Source of the DNA: Nocardioides sp. | Lineage (GTDB): Bacteria > Actinomycetota > Actinomycetes > Propionibacteriales > Nocardioidaceae | DNA length: 61,551 nucleotides | Reading direction: 5' to 3' | NCBI RefSeq assembly: GCF_004803405.1 | Contig: NZ_SSXI01000013.1 | Coordinates: forward strand, 1-61,551 | Shown: piece after piece, positions 15,911 to 24,300 of the stretch | Numbering within the stretch: the first letter of the stretch is position 1 | How the letters are laid out: each line of letters starts with the position of its first letter | Program-made: the position numbers and the translations under genes | The notes under the pieces: generated by a model | The model's input: the letters and a program-made list of their open reading frames with translations, nothing else | What the model was told of the DNA's origin: nothing | The model's database searches: none

Positions 15911-17518
15911 TCAGGCAACAGGAGCCTCATTCGGGGTCGGGGACGGCGCGGGCGTCTCCTCGTCCGGTTCGACCCGCGCGGGCCCGGCAAACTCTCGCTC
16001 TCGACGGTACGCGACGATGCCAGCGACGAGAGCAGCAAGCGTCAGGACGGTGAACAGGCGTGACGGCCACACGCCCATCCGCATCGCCGGCGTCAGACCC
16101 GCGCTGAGCTCCACCCGCTCCACGAGGACGGCGGTGGTCCGCGGGTCCGCGGACGCCACGACGGTGCCGTCCGGGGCGATCACCCCCGTGCGTCCGTTCG
16201 TCGAGGCCACGACGAGCCAGCGGCCCGCCTCGATCGCCCGCAGCCGGGTGATCGCGAACTGCTGTTCCACCTGGTGGGTGAAGATGAAGCTCGCGTTGCT
16301 GGTCTGCACGGTCAGCAGGTCGGCGCCGGCACGCACCTGCTCGCGCATCACGTCGTCGTAGGCGATGTCGAAGCAGATCGCGTCGGCCACCTCGATCCCA
16401 GCCACCCGGAGCGGCGCGGTCCGGGTGCCGCTCTTCATGTCCCGCGTGATGAGGGCGAGCTGGCCGAACTTCGGCTCCCAGTAGCGGCGGTACGGGATGT
16501 ACTCGCCGTACGGCACCGGGTGCTGCTTGGTGTAGCGGTCGCCGGGACCGGTCACCGGGTCCCAGACGATCCCCTGGTTGAGCACGTGATCGCGGCCCTC
16601 GTCGACGATTCCCCCGACCATGACCGGCACCCCGACCGCGGAGACCGCGGTGCGGATGCCGTCGTTGACGGCGACATCGGTGAACGGGTCGACCGCAGTG
16701 GAGTTCTCGGGCCACACGACGAAGTCAGGGCGTGGCTGCTCCCCGGTCGCGACATCGAGGGCCAGGCGCACGGTCGCGTCGACGTGGTTCTGCGTCACGC
16801 CTCGGTGGTCCCAGAGGATGTCGTTGCCCGGTCCGGGCACGTCGCCCTGCACGGCCGCGACTGTCGCCGTGCCGTCCAGTGGAGGGTCGTAGGGCGCCAC
16901 CGCCGGGACCATGAGCAGCGCCAGCAGACCGACCAGCGCGGCGCCCGTCGTGCGCGCAGGCCTCGCGTCGACGACCCGACGATCGCCGCCCCGAGGCCGG
17001 ACGGCCGGTGCGAGGGCCTCGACGAGTCGGGCGACCAGGAAGCCGGTGAGGGCGAGCAGGAAGGAGAGACCGGTCAGGCCGACGTAGGCCGCGGCCGGTG
17101 CGACGGGAGTGTCGACCGCGGCGAAGGAGAGCCGCCCCCACGGCATGCCGCTGAAGGGCCAGCCGCTCCGGACGGTCTCCATCGTGGTCCACGCGGCGGC
17201 CAGCCACAGCGGCCAGGCGGGGAGCCTTCGGATCACCGGGACGGCGAGTCCGAGCAGCCCGTAGAAGACCGCCTCCACGGCGGCCAGTGCCACCCAGGCG
17301 TCCGGCCCGACCGAGCCGCGCATCCACTCGATGTGCGTGAAGTAGAAGCTGACCCCGAAGACGAGCCCGACCGCTCCGGACCGCCAGACGCTGAGACCGC
17401 GGGTGGCGAGCGCATACAGGGCGACACCGAACGGCAGCAGCCAGGGCAGGGTGATCGGCTCGAAGGAGGCGGTCACCAGGAGTCCCCCGAGGACCGCGAT
17501 GAGCGAGCGGATCAGCAC
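15911..17518 (-). CDS. lnt: Apolipoprotein N-acyltransferase
   Basis: A 535-aa protein with about six N-terminal membrane helices and a nitrilase-like catalytic domain from about 220 to 490. The Glu-Lys-Cys triad can be placed at about E269 (VVWPENSTAVD), K329 (KQHPVPYGEYIPY) and C381 (ADAICFDIAYDD). It adds the third acyl chain to lipoproteins. A final membrane helix and a Pro/Glu tail follow. The GTG at 17518 has a TACGCT hexamer ending 6 nt upstream, which suggests leaderless initiation. It heads the lnt-ppm1-fxsA operon. Confidence 0.94.
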   Translation of the reverse strand: MLIRSLIAVLGGLLVTASFEPITLPWLLPFGVALYALATRGLSVWRSGAVGLVFGVSFYFTHIEWMRGSVGPDAWVALAAVEAVFYGLLGLAVPVIRRLPAWPLWLAAAWTTMETVRSGWPFSGMPWGRLSFAAVDTPVAPAAAYVGLTGLSFLLALTGFLVARLVEALAPAVRPRGGDRRVVDARPARTTGAALVGLLALLMVPAVAPYDPPLDGTATVAAVQGDVPGPGNDILWDHRGVTQNHVDATVRLALDVATGEQPRPDFVVWPENSTAVDPFTDVAVNDGIRTAVSAVGVPVMVGGIVDEGRDHVLNQGIVWDPVTGPGDRYTKQHPVPYGEYIPYRRYWEPKFGQLALITRDMKSGTRTAPLRVAGIEVADAICFDIAYDDVMREQVRAGADLLTVQTSNASFIFTHQVEQQFAITRLRAIEAGRWLVVASTNGRTGVIAPDGTVVASADPRTTAVLVERVELSAGLTPAMRMGVWPSRLFTVLTLAALVAGIVAYRREREFAGPARVEPDEETPAPSPTPNEAPVA

Positions 17519-17943
17519 GGACAGAGCGTAGTCGCGTCGTGCACCTCGGCGGGGAGTGGAGGTCGATCAGGCGCGGAAGGGTCCGAGCCGCCTTCGGACC
17601 ATCCCGACTCTCGACCGGGTGCCGACGCCGGGATGTTGTCTAGGGGGACCCGAACCCTTCCGGCTCGCTCTCGAGGAGCGAACCGACCTCCGCGAACCGT
17701 TGTCGGGCGGAGCTGGTGCTACTCCCCCATCGGACGGCCACTCGGACGTCGGTCCGCCTGCCACGACCTGCACGAGCGAACGTCTCCGTACTCTGATCAG
17801 ACGTGGCGCCGCTGTCAACCGCCCGCTGACCTGCGCAGACGTGTGTTGTCGCAGGTCAGGATGGGGCACCGGGAACGGCAAAATGACGAGAAAATCAGCG
17901 CGCGCCCGGCGTGTCGCCTGCGGCACGCCGGATCGGGTGTTCG
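17519..17943 (-). other. Long noncoding region with strong secondary structure; candidate structured RNA at about 17615-17732
   Basis: There are 425 nt between the end of lrp and the start of lnt. I see no convincing gene; the ORFs here lack family features and codon signal. On the minus strand GGGGG (17728-17724) can pair with CCCCC (17647-17643) and encloses two stable hairpins. A further 7-bp hairpin, GGTCCGA/TCGGACC, lies at 17580-17600. The segment includes GGGGGAGTAGC and, 80 nt later, GACAACATCCCGG, which resemble the two conserved loops of the yybP-ykoY manganese riboswitch. lnt has its own promoter-like TACGCT (17525-17530) downstream, so a link to lnt is doubtful. Confidence 0.35.
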
Positions 17944-18405
17944 TCAGCTGCTGACGGGTCGGTTCTCGTAGTACGTCGAGAGCACGATCGTGGTGCGCGT
18001 GGAGACGTTCGCGACGGTGCGGACCCGTGCGAGCAGCGCTTCCAGCGCGGCCGGGGTCGTGGACCGCACCTTGAGGACGTAGGACTCCTCACCGGCCACC
18101 GACCAGCAGGACTCGATCTCCGGCATGTCGACGAGCCGGTCCGGGCAGTCGTCGGGCTGTGAGGGGTCGATCGGGCGGATCGCGATGAACGCGGTCAGCG
18201 GCATGCCGATCTCGGCGTAGTTGACGGTGGCGCCGTAGCCGAGGATCAGGCCTCGCTGCTCGAGCCGCTTCACCCGCTGGTGCACGGCAGAGGTGGAGAG
18301 CCCCGTGGCCCGGCCGAGATCGGTGTAGGACATCCGCCCGTCCTTGGCCAGGAGCTCCAGGATCTGCCGGTCGATCACCTCGACCGCCTGACTGCTCTGA
18401 CTCAC
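17944..18405 (-). CDS. Lrp/AsnC family transcriptional regulator
   Basis: A 153-aa regulator with an N-terminal winged HTH at about 8-58 (VIDRQILELLAKDGRMSYTDL, then LSTSAVHQRVKRLEQRGLI) and a C-terminal RAM ligand/oligomerisation domain (about 70-145; VRTVANVSTRTTIVL). It probably senses an amino acid. The start is GTG at 18405; a TAGTGT hexamer ends exactly 6 nt upstream. It is divergent from the 5'-3' exonuclease. Its target is not evident from the neighbours. Confidence 0.93.
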   Translation of the reverse strand: MSQSSQAVEVIDRQILELLAKDGRMSYTDLGRATGLSTSAVHQRVKRLEQRGLILGYGATVNYAEIGMPLTAFIAIRPIDPSQPDDCPDRLVDMPEIESCWSVAGEESYVLKVRSTTPAALEALLARVRTVANVSTRTTIVLSTYYENRPVSS

Positions 18406-18454
18406 GCAGTCACACTAGGGCACGCACGGCCCGGGAGCCGTAGGCTGTCTCGCG

Positions 18455-19402
18455 ATGACCGGACGCCTGCTTCTCCTCGACACCGCGAGCCTCTACTTCC
18501 GCGCCTACTTCGGCGCGCCGGAGATCCTCGCCCCCGACGGCACCAACGTGAACGCGGTGCGTGGCCTGCTCGACTACATCTCCCGGCTCGTTGAGCAGTA
18601 CCAGCCCACCGACCTGGTGTGCTGCTGGGACGACGACTGGCGACCCCAGTGGCGGGTGGACCTGCTGCCGACCTACAAGGCGCACCGGGTCGTCGCCGAG
18701 GTGGCGGGCGCCCCCGACATCGAGGAGGTGCCCGACCCGCTCGAGGTGCAGGTACCGATCATCCGTGAGGTGCTGAGGGCATTCGGGATCGCGGTCATCG
18801 GTGCCCCCGGCTACGAGGCCGACGACGTGATCGGCACCCTCGCCACCGACGCCGGTCAGCCGGTCGACGTCGTCACTGGTGACCGTGACCTCTTCCAGCT
18901 CGTGGACGACGAGGCCGAGGTCCGGATCCTCTACGTCGGCCGTGGCGTCGGCCGCCACGAGCGCGTCGACGAGGCGTGGGTCGTCGAGAAGTACGGCGTG
19001 CGCCCCGGGCAGTACGCCGACTTCGCGACCCTGCGGGGCGACCCGTCGGACGGGCTCCCCGGGGTCAAGGGCATCGGGGAGAAGACTGCCGCCGCGCTCC
19101 TTCAGAAGTACGGCGACATGTCCGGTATCCGCGCCGCCGCGCTCGACCCGACCAGCGACATGGGCCCGGCGCCCCGGCTGCGGATCAACGAGGCCGCTGC
19201 CTACCTCGACGTCGCGCCCACGGTCGTCGCCGTGGCCCGTCACCTGGATCTCCCCCGCGACGGCCTGGCGGTCCCGCGGGTCGCCGTCGCGGCCGCGGAC
19301 CTCGAGGAGCTGGCCGAGCGCTGGGGGCTCACGACGCCGGTCAGCCGGCTCACAGCCGTGCTCGCGGGACTGCCTGCGCCCGAGGAGGTGGACCCGGTCT
19401 AG
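18455..19402 (+). CDS. 5'-3' exonuclease (FEN/PolA N-terminal type)
   Basis: A 315-aa stand-alone flap-type nuclease. Metal-binding acidic clusters are visible: LLLDTASLYFRAYF near the start, GYEADDVIGTLA at about 118-129, VVTGDRDLFQLVDD at about 141-154, and the helix-hairpin-helix GDPSDGLPGVKGIGEKTAA at about 194-212. It resembles the PolA 5'-nuclease domain without polymerase and is likely involved in flap or RNA-primer removal. Its stop codon overlaps that of the convergent helicase gene through a CTAG (19399-19402). Confidence 0.94.
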   Translation: MTGRLLLLDTASLYFRAYFGAPEILAPDGTNVNAVRGLLDYISRLVEQYQPTDLVCCWDDDWRPQWRVDLLPTYKAHRVVAEVAGAPDIEEVPDPLEVQVPIIREVLRAFGIAVIGAPGYEADDVIGTLATDAGQPVDVVTGDRDLFQLVDDEAEVRILYVGRGVGRHERVDEAWVVEKYGVRPGQYADFATLRGDPSDGLPGVKGIGEKTAAALLQKYGDMSGIRAAALDPTSDMGPAPRLRINEAAAYLDVAPTVVAVARHLDLPRDGLAVPRVAVAAADLEELAERWGLTTPVSRLTAVLAGLPAPEEVDPV

Positions 19403-22179
19403 TCGCTCGCGACGATCCCGCGGCGGAGCAGCCTCACCAGGGCGCGCGCGGTGTCGCGGACCGGCGTGCCCGAGGCTGCGTCGGCGATCTGGCCGGCGAA
19501 GTCGATCAGCTGCTTCATCTGCCGCACGAAGTCTCCGGCTGTCTGGTCGTTGCGAAGGAGCACCTCGTCGAGGTCCTCCCCGCCGGCCCACCGGAAGGCG
19601 GTCCAGGCGAAGCCCGGGTCGGGCTTGCGGAGGAAGTCGAGGCGGTGTGCCCTCTCCAGCGCCTCCAGCTCGCTCCAGAGCCGGATCATCGCGTCGATGG
19701 TGGTCGAGATCGCCCCGCCGGGCAGGTTGGCCGGTCCCTCCTCGGGACGTCGCGCCTCGTAGACCAGCGCCGACAGGACCGCGCCGAGCTGCTGCGGCGT
19801 CAGGTCGTCCCAGAGGCCGGTGCGCAGTGACTCCGCGGCCACGAGATCGAGGTCGGAGTAGATCCGCATCAGACCGCGGCCGCGATCGGTGACCCTGTCG
19901 CCGTCGAGGTACTCGAGGGCCTCCAGCACCTCGCACACCCGGTCGAACGTCCGGGCGACCGTGTTGGTGCGCCGCTCGATCCGCTGCTCCAGGGTCTTCG
20001 CATCCTTGTCGAGCTTGGCATGGCGATCGGCCCAGCGTGCATGGTCCTCCCGGTCCGCGCAGCCGTGGCAGGGGTGCTCCCGGATCCGGGTCCGCAGATC
20101 GGCGACCTGTCGCGCCGTGTCGGCGTCCATCGTGCCGCGCTCTGCCCTCGGCTTGGTGACCGAGAGCGGCAACGTCCGGACCGCCTCGCGGACCGCCTGC
20201 GCGATGTCCTTGCGCTGGTGCGGGTTGCGGGCGTCGACCCGCTTCGGGAGCCGGATCCGAGCGACCGGCTCGACCGGCACTGGGAAGTCCATCATGGCCA
20301 GCCGGCGGCCCTGTCGCTCTGCGGTGATCACCAACGGCCGGTGGCCCTGGTCGGAGAGACCGGGGTCGACCACGACGGCCGGGCCAGCGAACTTCCCGAC
20401 CGGCACCACGATGACGTCTCCCGGCCGCAGCCGCTCGAGCGAGGCCTCGGCCTCGCCGCGGCGGTCGTGCCGTCGTACCTTGCTGGCGGCCTTCTCGAGG
20501 TCGGTGACCTGGCGCCGCATCGCGGCGTACTCCATGAAGTCGCCCAGGTGGCACTGGGCCGCCTCGGCGTATCCCTGCAGGGCGTCCTCGGCCTTGCGCA
20601 GCTGGCGGGCCAGGCCCACCACCGCGCGGTCGGCCTGGAACTGCGCGAACGACTGCTCCAGGAGCTCACGGGCGGTGTGCCGGCCGTAGGAGTGCACCAG
20701 GTTGACCGCCATGTTGTACGACGGTCGGAACGACGAGCGCAGCGGGTACGTGCGGGTCGAGGCGAGCCCTGCCAGCTCCCGCGGGTTCATGCCGGGCTGC
20801 CACAGCACGACGGCGTGGCCCTCGATGTCGAGGCCGCGGCGGCCGGCTCGGCCGGTCAGCTGGGTGTACTCCCCCGGCGTGATGTCGGCGTGCGTCTCGC
20901 CGTTCCACTTGCTCAGCTTCTCCAGCACGACCGTCCGAGCCGGCATGTTGATGCCGAGGGCGAGCGTCTCGGTCGCGAAGACCACCTTCACCAGTCCACG
21001 GAGATACAGCTCCTCGACGCACTCCTTGAACGCCGGCAGCATGCCGGCGTGGTGCGCGGCGACGCCACGCGAGGTCGCGTCGAGGAACTCGTGGTAGCCC
21101 AGCACGTGGAGGTCGTCCGGGGGCAACCCTCCCAGAGCGCGCTCGACGATGGCGATCGCCTCGTCGCGCTCCTCGGGTGTGGTCAGGCGGACGTTGGCGT
21201 CCAGGCACTGGCGCACCGCTGCGTCACAGCCGGCGCGGCTGAAGATGAAGAAGAGCGCTGGAAGCAGGTTGTCGCGCTCCAGGCGGTCGATCACGTCGAG
21301 ACGCCCGGGTATCCAGATTCGGCGCCCGCTGCCGACGTTGCGGCTGCCAGGTCCCCCCTGGCGGCTGCCCCGGGGGGTGCGTCGGTCCTTGAGCCGGGAC
21401 GACGCCCAGTCGTCGCGCGCCAGTCGCATCAGCTCGTCGTTGACCGGCGCACCCTCGCGGACGAAGCCGGCAGCGGCGTCCACGTCGGAGGACGCGAAGA
21501 GGTCGAGCAGCCGGCGCCCCACCATGACGTGCTGGAACAGCGGCACCGGCCGCCGCTCCGCGACGATCGTCCGGATCGACCCACGGACGGTCTCGAGCCA
21601 CTCGCCGAACTCCTCCGCGTTGGAGACCGTTGCCGAGAGCGAGATCACCGACACCGACTCCGGCAGGTGGATGATCACCTCCTCCCACACCGCACCACGC
21701 GCGCGGTCGGCGAGGTAGTGCACCTCGTCCATCACCGCGAAGCCGAGCCCGACGAGCGTCCGAGACCGGGCGTAGAGCATGTTGCGCAGCACCTCGGTCG
21801 TCATCACGACGATCGGCGCCTCACCGTTGATCGAGGTGTCACCGGTCAGCAGGCCGACCCTGTCGGCACCGTACCGCTCGACGAGGTCGTGGTACTTCTG
21901 GTTGGAGAGCGCCTTGATCGGTGTCGTGTAGAAGCACTTCCGGTCCGTCTCGAGCGCCAGGTGGACGGCGAACTCGCCCACCACCGTCTTGCCGGCGCCG
22001 GTCGGTGCCGCGACGAGCACCCCGTGCCCCTCCTCCACCGCCCTGCAGCCTTCGACCTGGAACTCGTCCAGGTCGAAGGGGAATCCGCTAGCGAAGTCCC
22101 GGAACACCGGATGCCCCTTGTCTCGCTGGTACGCGGCGTACCGCTCCGCGGGCGTCGGCTCGCCGGCGCCGGTCGTCAT
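19399..22179 (-). CDS. helY: Ski2/Mtr4-like DEAD/H RNA helicase
   Basis: A 926-aa superfamily 2 helicase. Motifs in order: Q-like FDLDEFQVEG, Walker A PTGAGKT at about 58-64, PIKALSNQK, MDEVHYL (DEVH box), LSATVSN, then the C-terminal RecA domain with VAAHHAGMLP, ATETLALGINMPARTV and QLTGRAGRRG. A C-terminal DSHCT-type domain begins near 720. This is the HelY/Rv2092c family, next to tatC as in mycobacteria. An insert with low-complexity basic residues (TPRGSRQGGPGSRN) lies near 285. The ATG at 22179 overlaps the stop of the upstream lipid-kinase gene (ATGA). Confidence 0.95.
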   Translation of the reverse strand: MTTGAGEPTPAERYAAYQRDKGHPVFRDFASGFPFDLDEFQVEGCRAVEEGHGVLVAAPTGAGKTVVGEFAVHLALETDRKCFYTTPIKALSNQKYHDLVERYGADRVGLLTGDTSINGEAPIVVMTTEVLRNMLYARSRTLVGLGFAVMDEVHYLADRARGAVWEEVIIHLPESVSVISLSATVSNAEEFGEWLETVRGSIRTIVAERRPVPLFQHVMVGRRLLDLFASSDVDAAAGFVREGAPVNDELMRLARDDWASSRLKDRRTPRGSRQGGPGSRNVGSGRRIWIPGRLDVIDRLERDNLLPALFFIFSRAGCDAAVRQCLDANVRLTTPEERDEAIAIVERALGGLPPDDLHVLGYHEFLDATSRGVAAHHAGMLPAFKECVEELYLRGLVKVVFATETLALGINMPARTVVLEKLSKWNGETHADITPGEYTQLTGRAGRRGLDIEGHAVVLWQPGMNPRELAGLASTRTYPLRSSFRPSYNMAVNLVHSYGRHTARELLEQSFAQFQADRAVVGLARQLRKAEDALQGYAEAAQCHLGDFMEYAAMRRQVTDLEKAASKVRRHDRRGEAEASLERLRPGDVIVVPVGKFAGPAVVVDPGLSDQGHRPLVITAERQGRRLAMMDFPVPVEPVARIRLPKRVDARNPHQRKDIAQAVREAVRTLPLSVTKPRAERGTMDADTARQVADLRTRIREHPCHGCADREDHARWADRHAKLDKDAKTLEQRIERRTNTVARTFDRVCEVLEALEYLDGDRVTDRGRGLMRIYSDLDLVAAESLRTGLWDDLTPQQLGAVLSALVYEARRPEEGPANLPGGAISTTIDAMIRLWSELEALERAHRLDFLRKPDPGFAWTAFRWAGGEDLDEVLLRNDQTAGDFVRQMKQLIDFAGQIADAASGTPVRDTARALVRLLRRGIVASD

Positions 22180-23048
22180 GCCCACACCTGTGCGGCGCCG
22201 GGCACGGACTCGACCGTCAGCGGGAGCGGCCCGAACCGCTCGCCGTCGGCGTACCCGACGATTCCCGCGCACGCGACCGTCACCGTCCGCACCCGGTGTC
22301 GCTCGTACTGCGGGTGGGTGACGTGGCTGCCGTCGTACAGCTTCGGAAAGGTCCTCACCAGCTCCATCTTGCCCATCGGCTTGATGAGAACCACGTCGAG
22401 GAGGCCGTCGTGCAGGTCCGCGCCGTGCGTGATGCGGAGTCCGCCGCCGAACGACGGACCGTTGCCGACGGCGACCAGCATCGCGTCGACACGGCGTTGG
22501 ACGCCGTCGAGCTCGAGGACATAGTGGAGCGGCTCGAAGACGCGGAGCTCTGCGAGGGTGGCCAGGTTGTAGCGCATCCGCCCCCGGGGCCAGGACATCC
22601 GGTTGGCGCGCTCGTTGACCACCGCGTCGAATCCGGCGGCCAGCACGTTGCCGAAGTAGCGGTCGCCGATCCGGGCGAGGTCGACCGCTCGTGGGGCGCC
22701 GCGAATGAGCCGGCCGGCGGCCGCTACGGCGTCGCGCAGCGGGATGTCGAGGACCCGGGCGAAGTCGTTGCCCGTGCCTGCCGGAAGGATCCCGAGCGGC
22801 ACCGGCGTGCCGGCCACCGCCTGCAGGCCGAGGTTGACCATCCCGTCCCCTCCGCACACGACCAGCAGGTCCGGCTCCTGCCCGACCGCCGTGCGGGCGA
22901 GGTCTCCGGCCTCGTCGGCGTCCCGGCCGCTGAGCGACGTCGTCCGCCACCCGGCCCCATGGAGCCGGGGCAGCGCCGCATCCCGCACCCGAGCGCCGCG
23001 CCCCTTGCCGGCGGTGGGGTTGGTCAGGACGACGGCGTGGCGAGGCAC
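22176..23048 (-). CDS. Diacylglycerol kinase-family lipid kinase
   Basis: A 290-aa soluble DAGK-type kinase. Diagnostic motifs are VVCGGDGMVNLGL (about 62-74) and GILPAGTGNDFARVL (about 86-100), with FGGGLRITHGADLHDGLLDV in the second domain. It would phosphorylate diacylglycerol or a related lipid (for example in phosphatidylinositol or polyprenol recycling). The start is GTG at 23048; a TAGCCT hexamer ends 6 nt upstream. It is translationally coupled to helY by ATGA, which places it between tatC and helY, an insertion relative to the mycobacterial order. Confidence 0.94.
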   Translation of the reverse strand: MPRHAVVLTNPTAGKGRGARVRDAALPRLHGAGWRTTSLSGRDADEAGDLARTAVGQEPDLLVVCGGDGMVNLGLQAVAGTPVPLGILPAGTGNDFARVLDIPLRDAVAAAGRLIRGAPRAVDLARIGDRYFGNVLAAGFDAVVNERANRMSWPRGRMRYNLATLAELRVFEPLHYVLELDGVQRRVDAMLVAVGNGPSFGGGLRITHGADLHDGLLDVVLIKPMGKMELVRTFPKLYDGSHVTHPQYERHRVRTVTVACAGIVGYADGERFGPLPLTVESVPGAAQVWA

Positions 23049-23074
23049 AGGTGAAGGCTAGGGCAAGGCCGGGC

Positions 23075-23926
23075 CTACAACGGGCTCGCCTCGTCCGGCG
23101 ACAGGCCGGCGTTGATCGAGCGGCGCTCGCGCCGGCGGTCGTTGAACCGAGCGATCGCCTCGGAGATGAAGAACAGGATGACCATCGGCCCCGCCATGAA
23201 CGTCATGGTGAACGGGTCGCCCGACGGGGTCGCAACCGCGGCGAAGATGAAGGAGCCGACGATGATCCACGGGCGGTGAGCGCCGAGGGACTTGCCCTTG
23301 ACGATCCCGGCCAGGTTGAGCAGGACGACGAAGACCGGGATCTCGAACGCGATGCCGAAGACCAGCAAAGTCCGCGTGAAGAACGTCAGGTACTCGTTGA
23401 ACTCCACCAGGTTGGTGAGGTCGCTAGGCGTGAACCCGATGAGCAGCTCGAGACCCTTCGGAAGGGTCAGGTAGCCGAGCGCGATGCCGGCGAGGAACAG
23501 CGGGCCGGCGATGACCGCGAAGATGCCGGTCCAGCGCTTCTCACTCGCGTGCAACCCCGGGAGGATGAAGGCCCAGATCTGGTAGAGCCAGAACGGGCTG
23601 GTGCCGACCAGTGCGGCGAGCCCGCAGAGCTTCAGGTACAGCAGGAAGCCGCCGGCGGCGCCGCTGGTGGTCGCGATCGTCCGCTCCTCGCCGAGCGCCT
23701 CACGTGCGAGCGCCTCACGTGCCTGCTGGTAGGGGCTGTTGACGATCGCGAAGATCGGGTCGAAGAAGAAGAGCGCGACCACGAACCCGACGACGAGGAC
23801 CAGGGCGGCCTTGAGCAGGCGCGCCCGCAGCTCGCGCAGGTGGTCGGACAGCGCCATCCGGCCGTCCGTGCCGATGGGATGGACCGGCTTGCCGACGAAG
23901 AGCTGAACGACTCCGGACAGTGACAC
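23075..23926 (-). CDS. tatC: Sec-independent protein translocase TatC
   Basis: A 283-aa polytopic protein with six predicted membrane helices. The N-terminal MALSDHLRELRARLLKA contains the HLxELRxR motif that recognises twin-arginine signals, and SPFWLYQIWAFILPGLHASEK is the classical TatC signature. It acts with TatA, encoded 26 nt upstream, in folded-protein export. Residues about 63-72 contain an in-frame (AREAL)2 duplication caused by a perfect 15-bp tandem repeat at 23693-23722, in the loop after the first helix. Confidence 0.97.
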   Translation of the reverse strand: MSLSGVVQLFVGKPVHPIGTDGRMALSDHLRELRARLLKAALVLVVGFVVALFFFDPIFAIVNSPYQQAREALAREALGEERTIATTSGAAGGFLLYLKLCGLAALVGTSPFWLYQIWAFILPGLHASEKRWTGIFAVIAGPLFLAGIALGYLTLPKGLELLIGFTPSDLTNLVEFNEYLTFFTRTLLVFGIAFEIPVFVVLLNLAGIVKGKSLGAHRPWIIVGSFIFAAVATPSGDPFTMTFMAGPMVILFFISEAIARFNDRRRERRSINAGLSPDEASPL

Positions 23927-23952
23927 CGACGAGGACCTTGACGGTGCCGCGA

Positions 23953-24246
23953 TCAGGCGTTGCGCTCGTGGTGCTCGTCGACGATCTCGCCCTCGGCCAC
24001 CTCGTCACGAGCGGGCGCGTCGGTGCCGGCGTCCGCAGCGGGAGGCAGCTCTGCGGTCGGCGTGGCCTTCTTCGGCTTGTCGTCGTCGTCGCGCAGACCC
24101 TTGGTCTCCGACTTGAAGATGCGAAGCGCCTGACCGGTGCCGCGGGCCAGCTCGGGCAGCTTGGCGGCGCCGAAGACCAGCACCACGATCGCCAGGATGA
24201 TCAGCCACTCGGCGCCCTGGGGCATTCCGATGAGGGGCAGGGACAT
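23953..24246 (-). CDS. tatA: Sec-independent protein translocase TatA
   Basis: A 97-aa protein with a short N-terminal membrane helix (WLIILAIVVLVFGAAKLPEL, about 13-32), the FGxxKLPE hinge, an amphipathic helix (ARGTGQALRIFKSETKG) and an acidic disordered tail. It forms the translocation pore element of the Tat system. The ATG at 24246 is chosen as family-consistent; an ATG 42 nt upstream adds a non-conserved leader and sits on a TACGAT hexamer. tatA and tatC follow pafC as in mycobacteria. Confidence 0.95.
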   Translation of the reverse strand: MSLPLIGMPQGAEWLIILAIVVLVFGAAKLPELARGTGQALRIFKSETKGLRDDDDKPKKATPTAELPPAADAGTDAPARDEVAEGEIVDEHHERNA

Positions 24247-24300
24247 CGGGGAACCAACTCTCGCTTCGGTGGGTGCTGACTGCTCCATCGTACGCCGCGC

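Noticed and set aside
17640..17700. Resemblance of the plus strand (GGGGGACCCGAACC) to a ydaO c-di-AMP riboswitch
   Set aside because: The remaining conserved segments are missing and no gene follows on the plus strand nearby.
17556..17954. 132-aa plus-strand ORF in the noncoding gap
   Set aside because: No family features, no plausible ribosome-binding site, and it crosses strong hairpins and the end of lrp.
20020..22524. 834-aa plus-strand ORF opposite the helicase
   Set aside because: Antisense shadow; the helicase motifs on the other strand are unambiguous.
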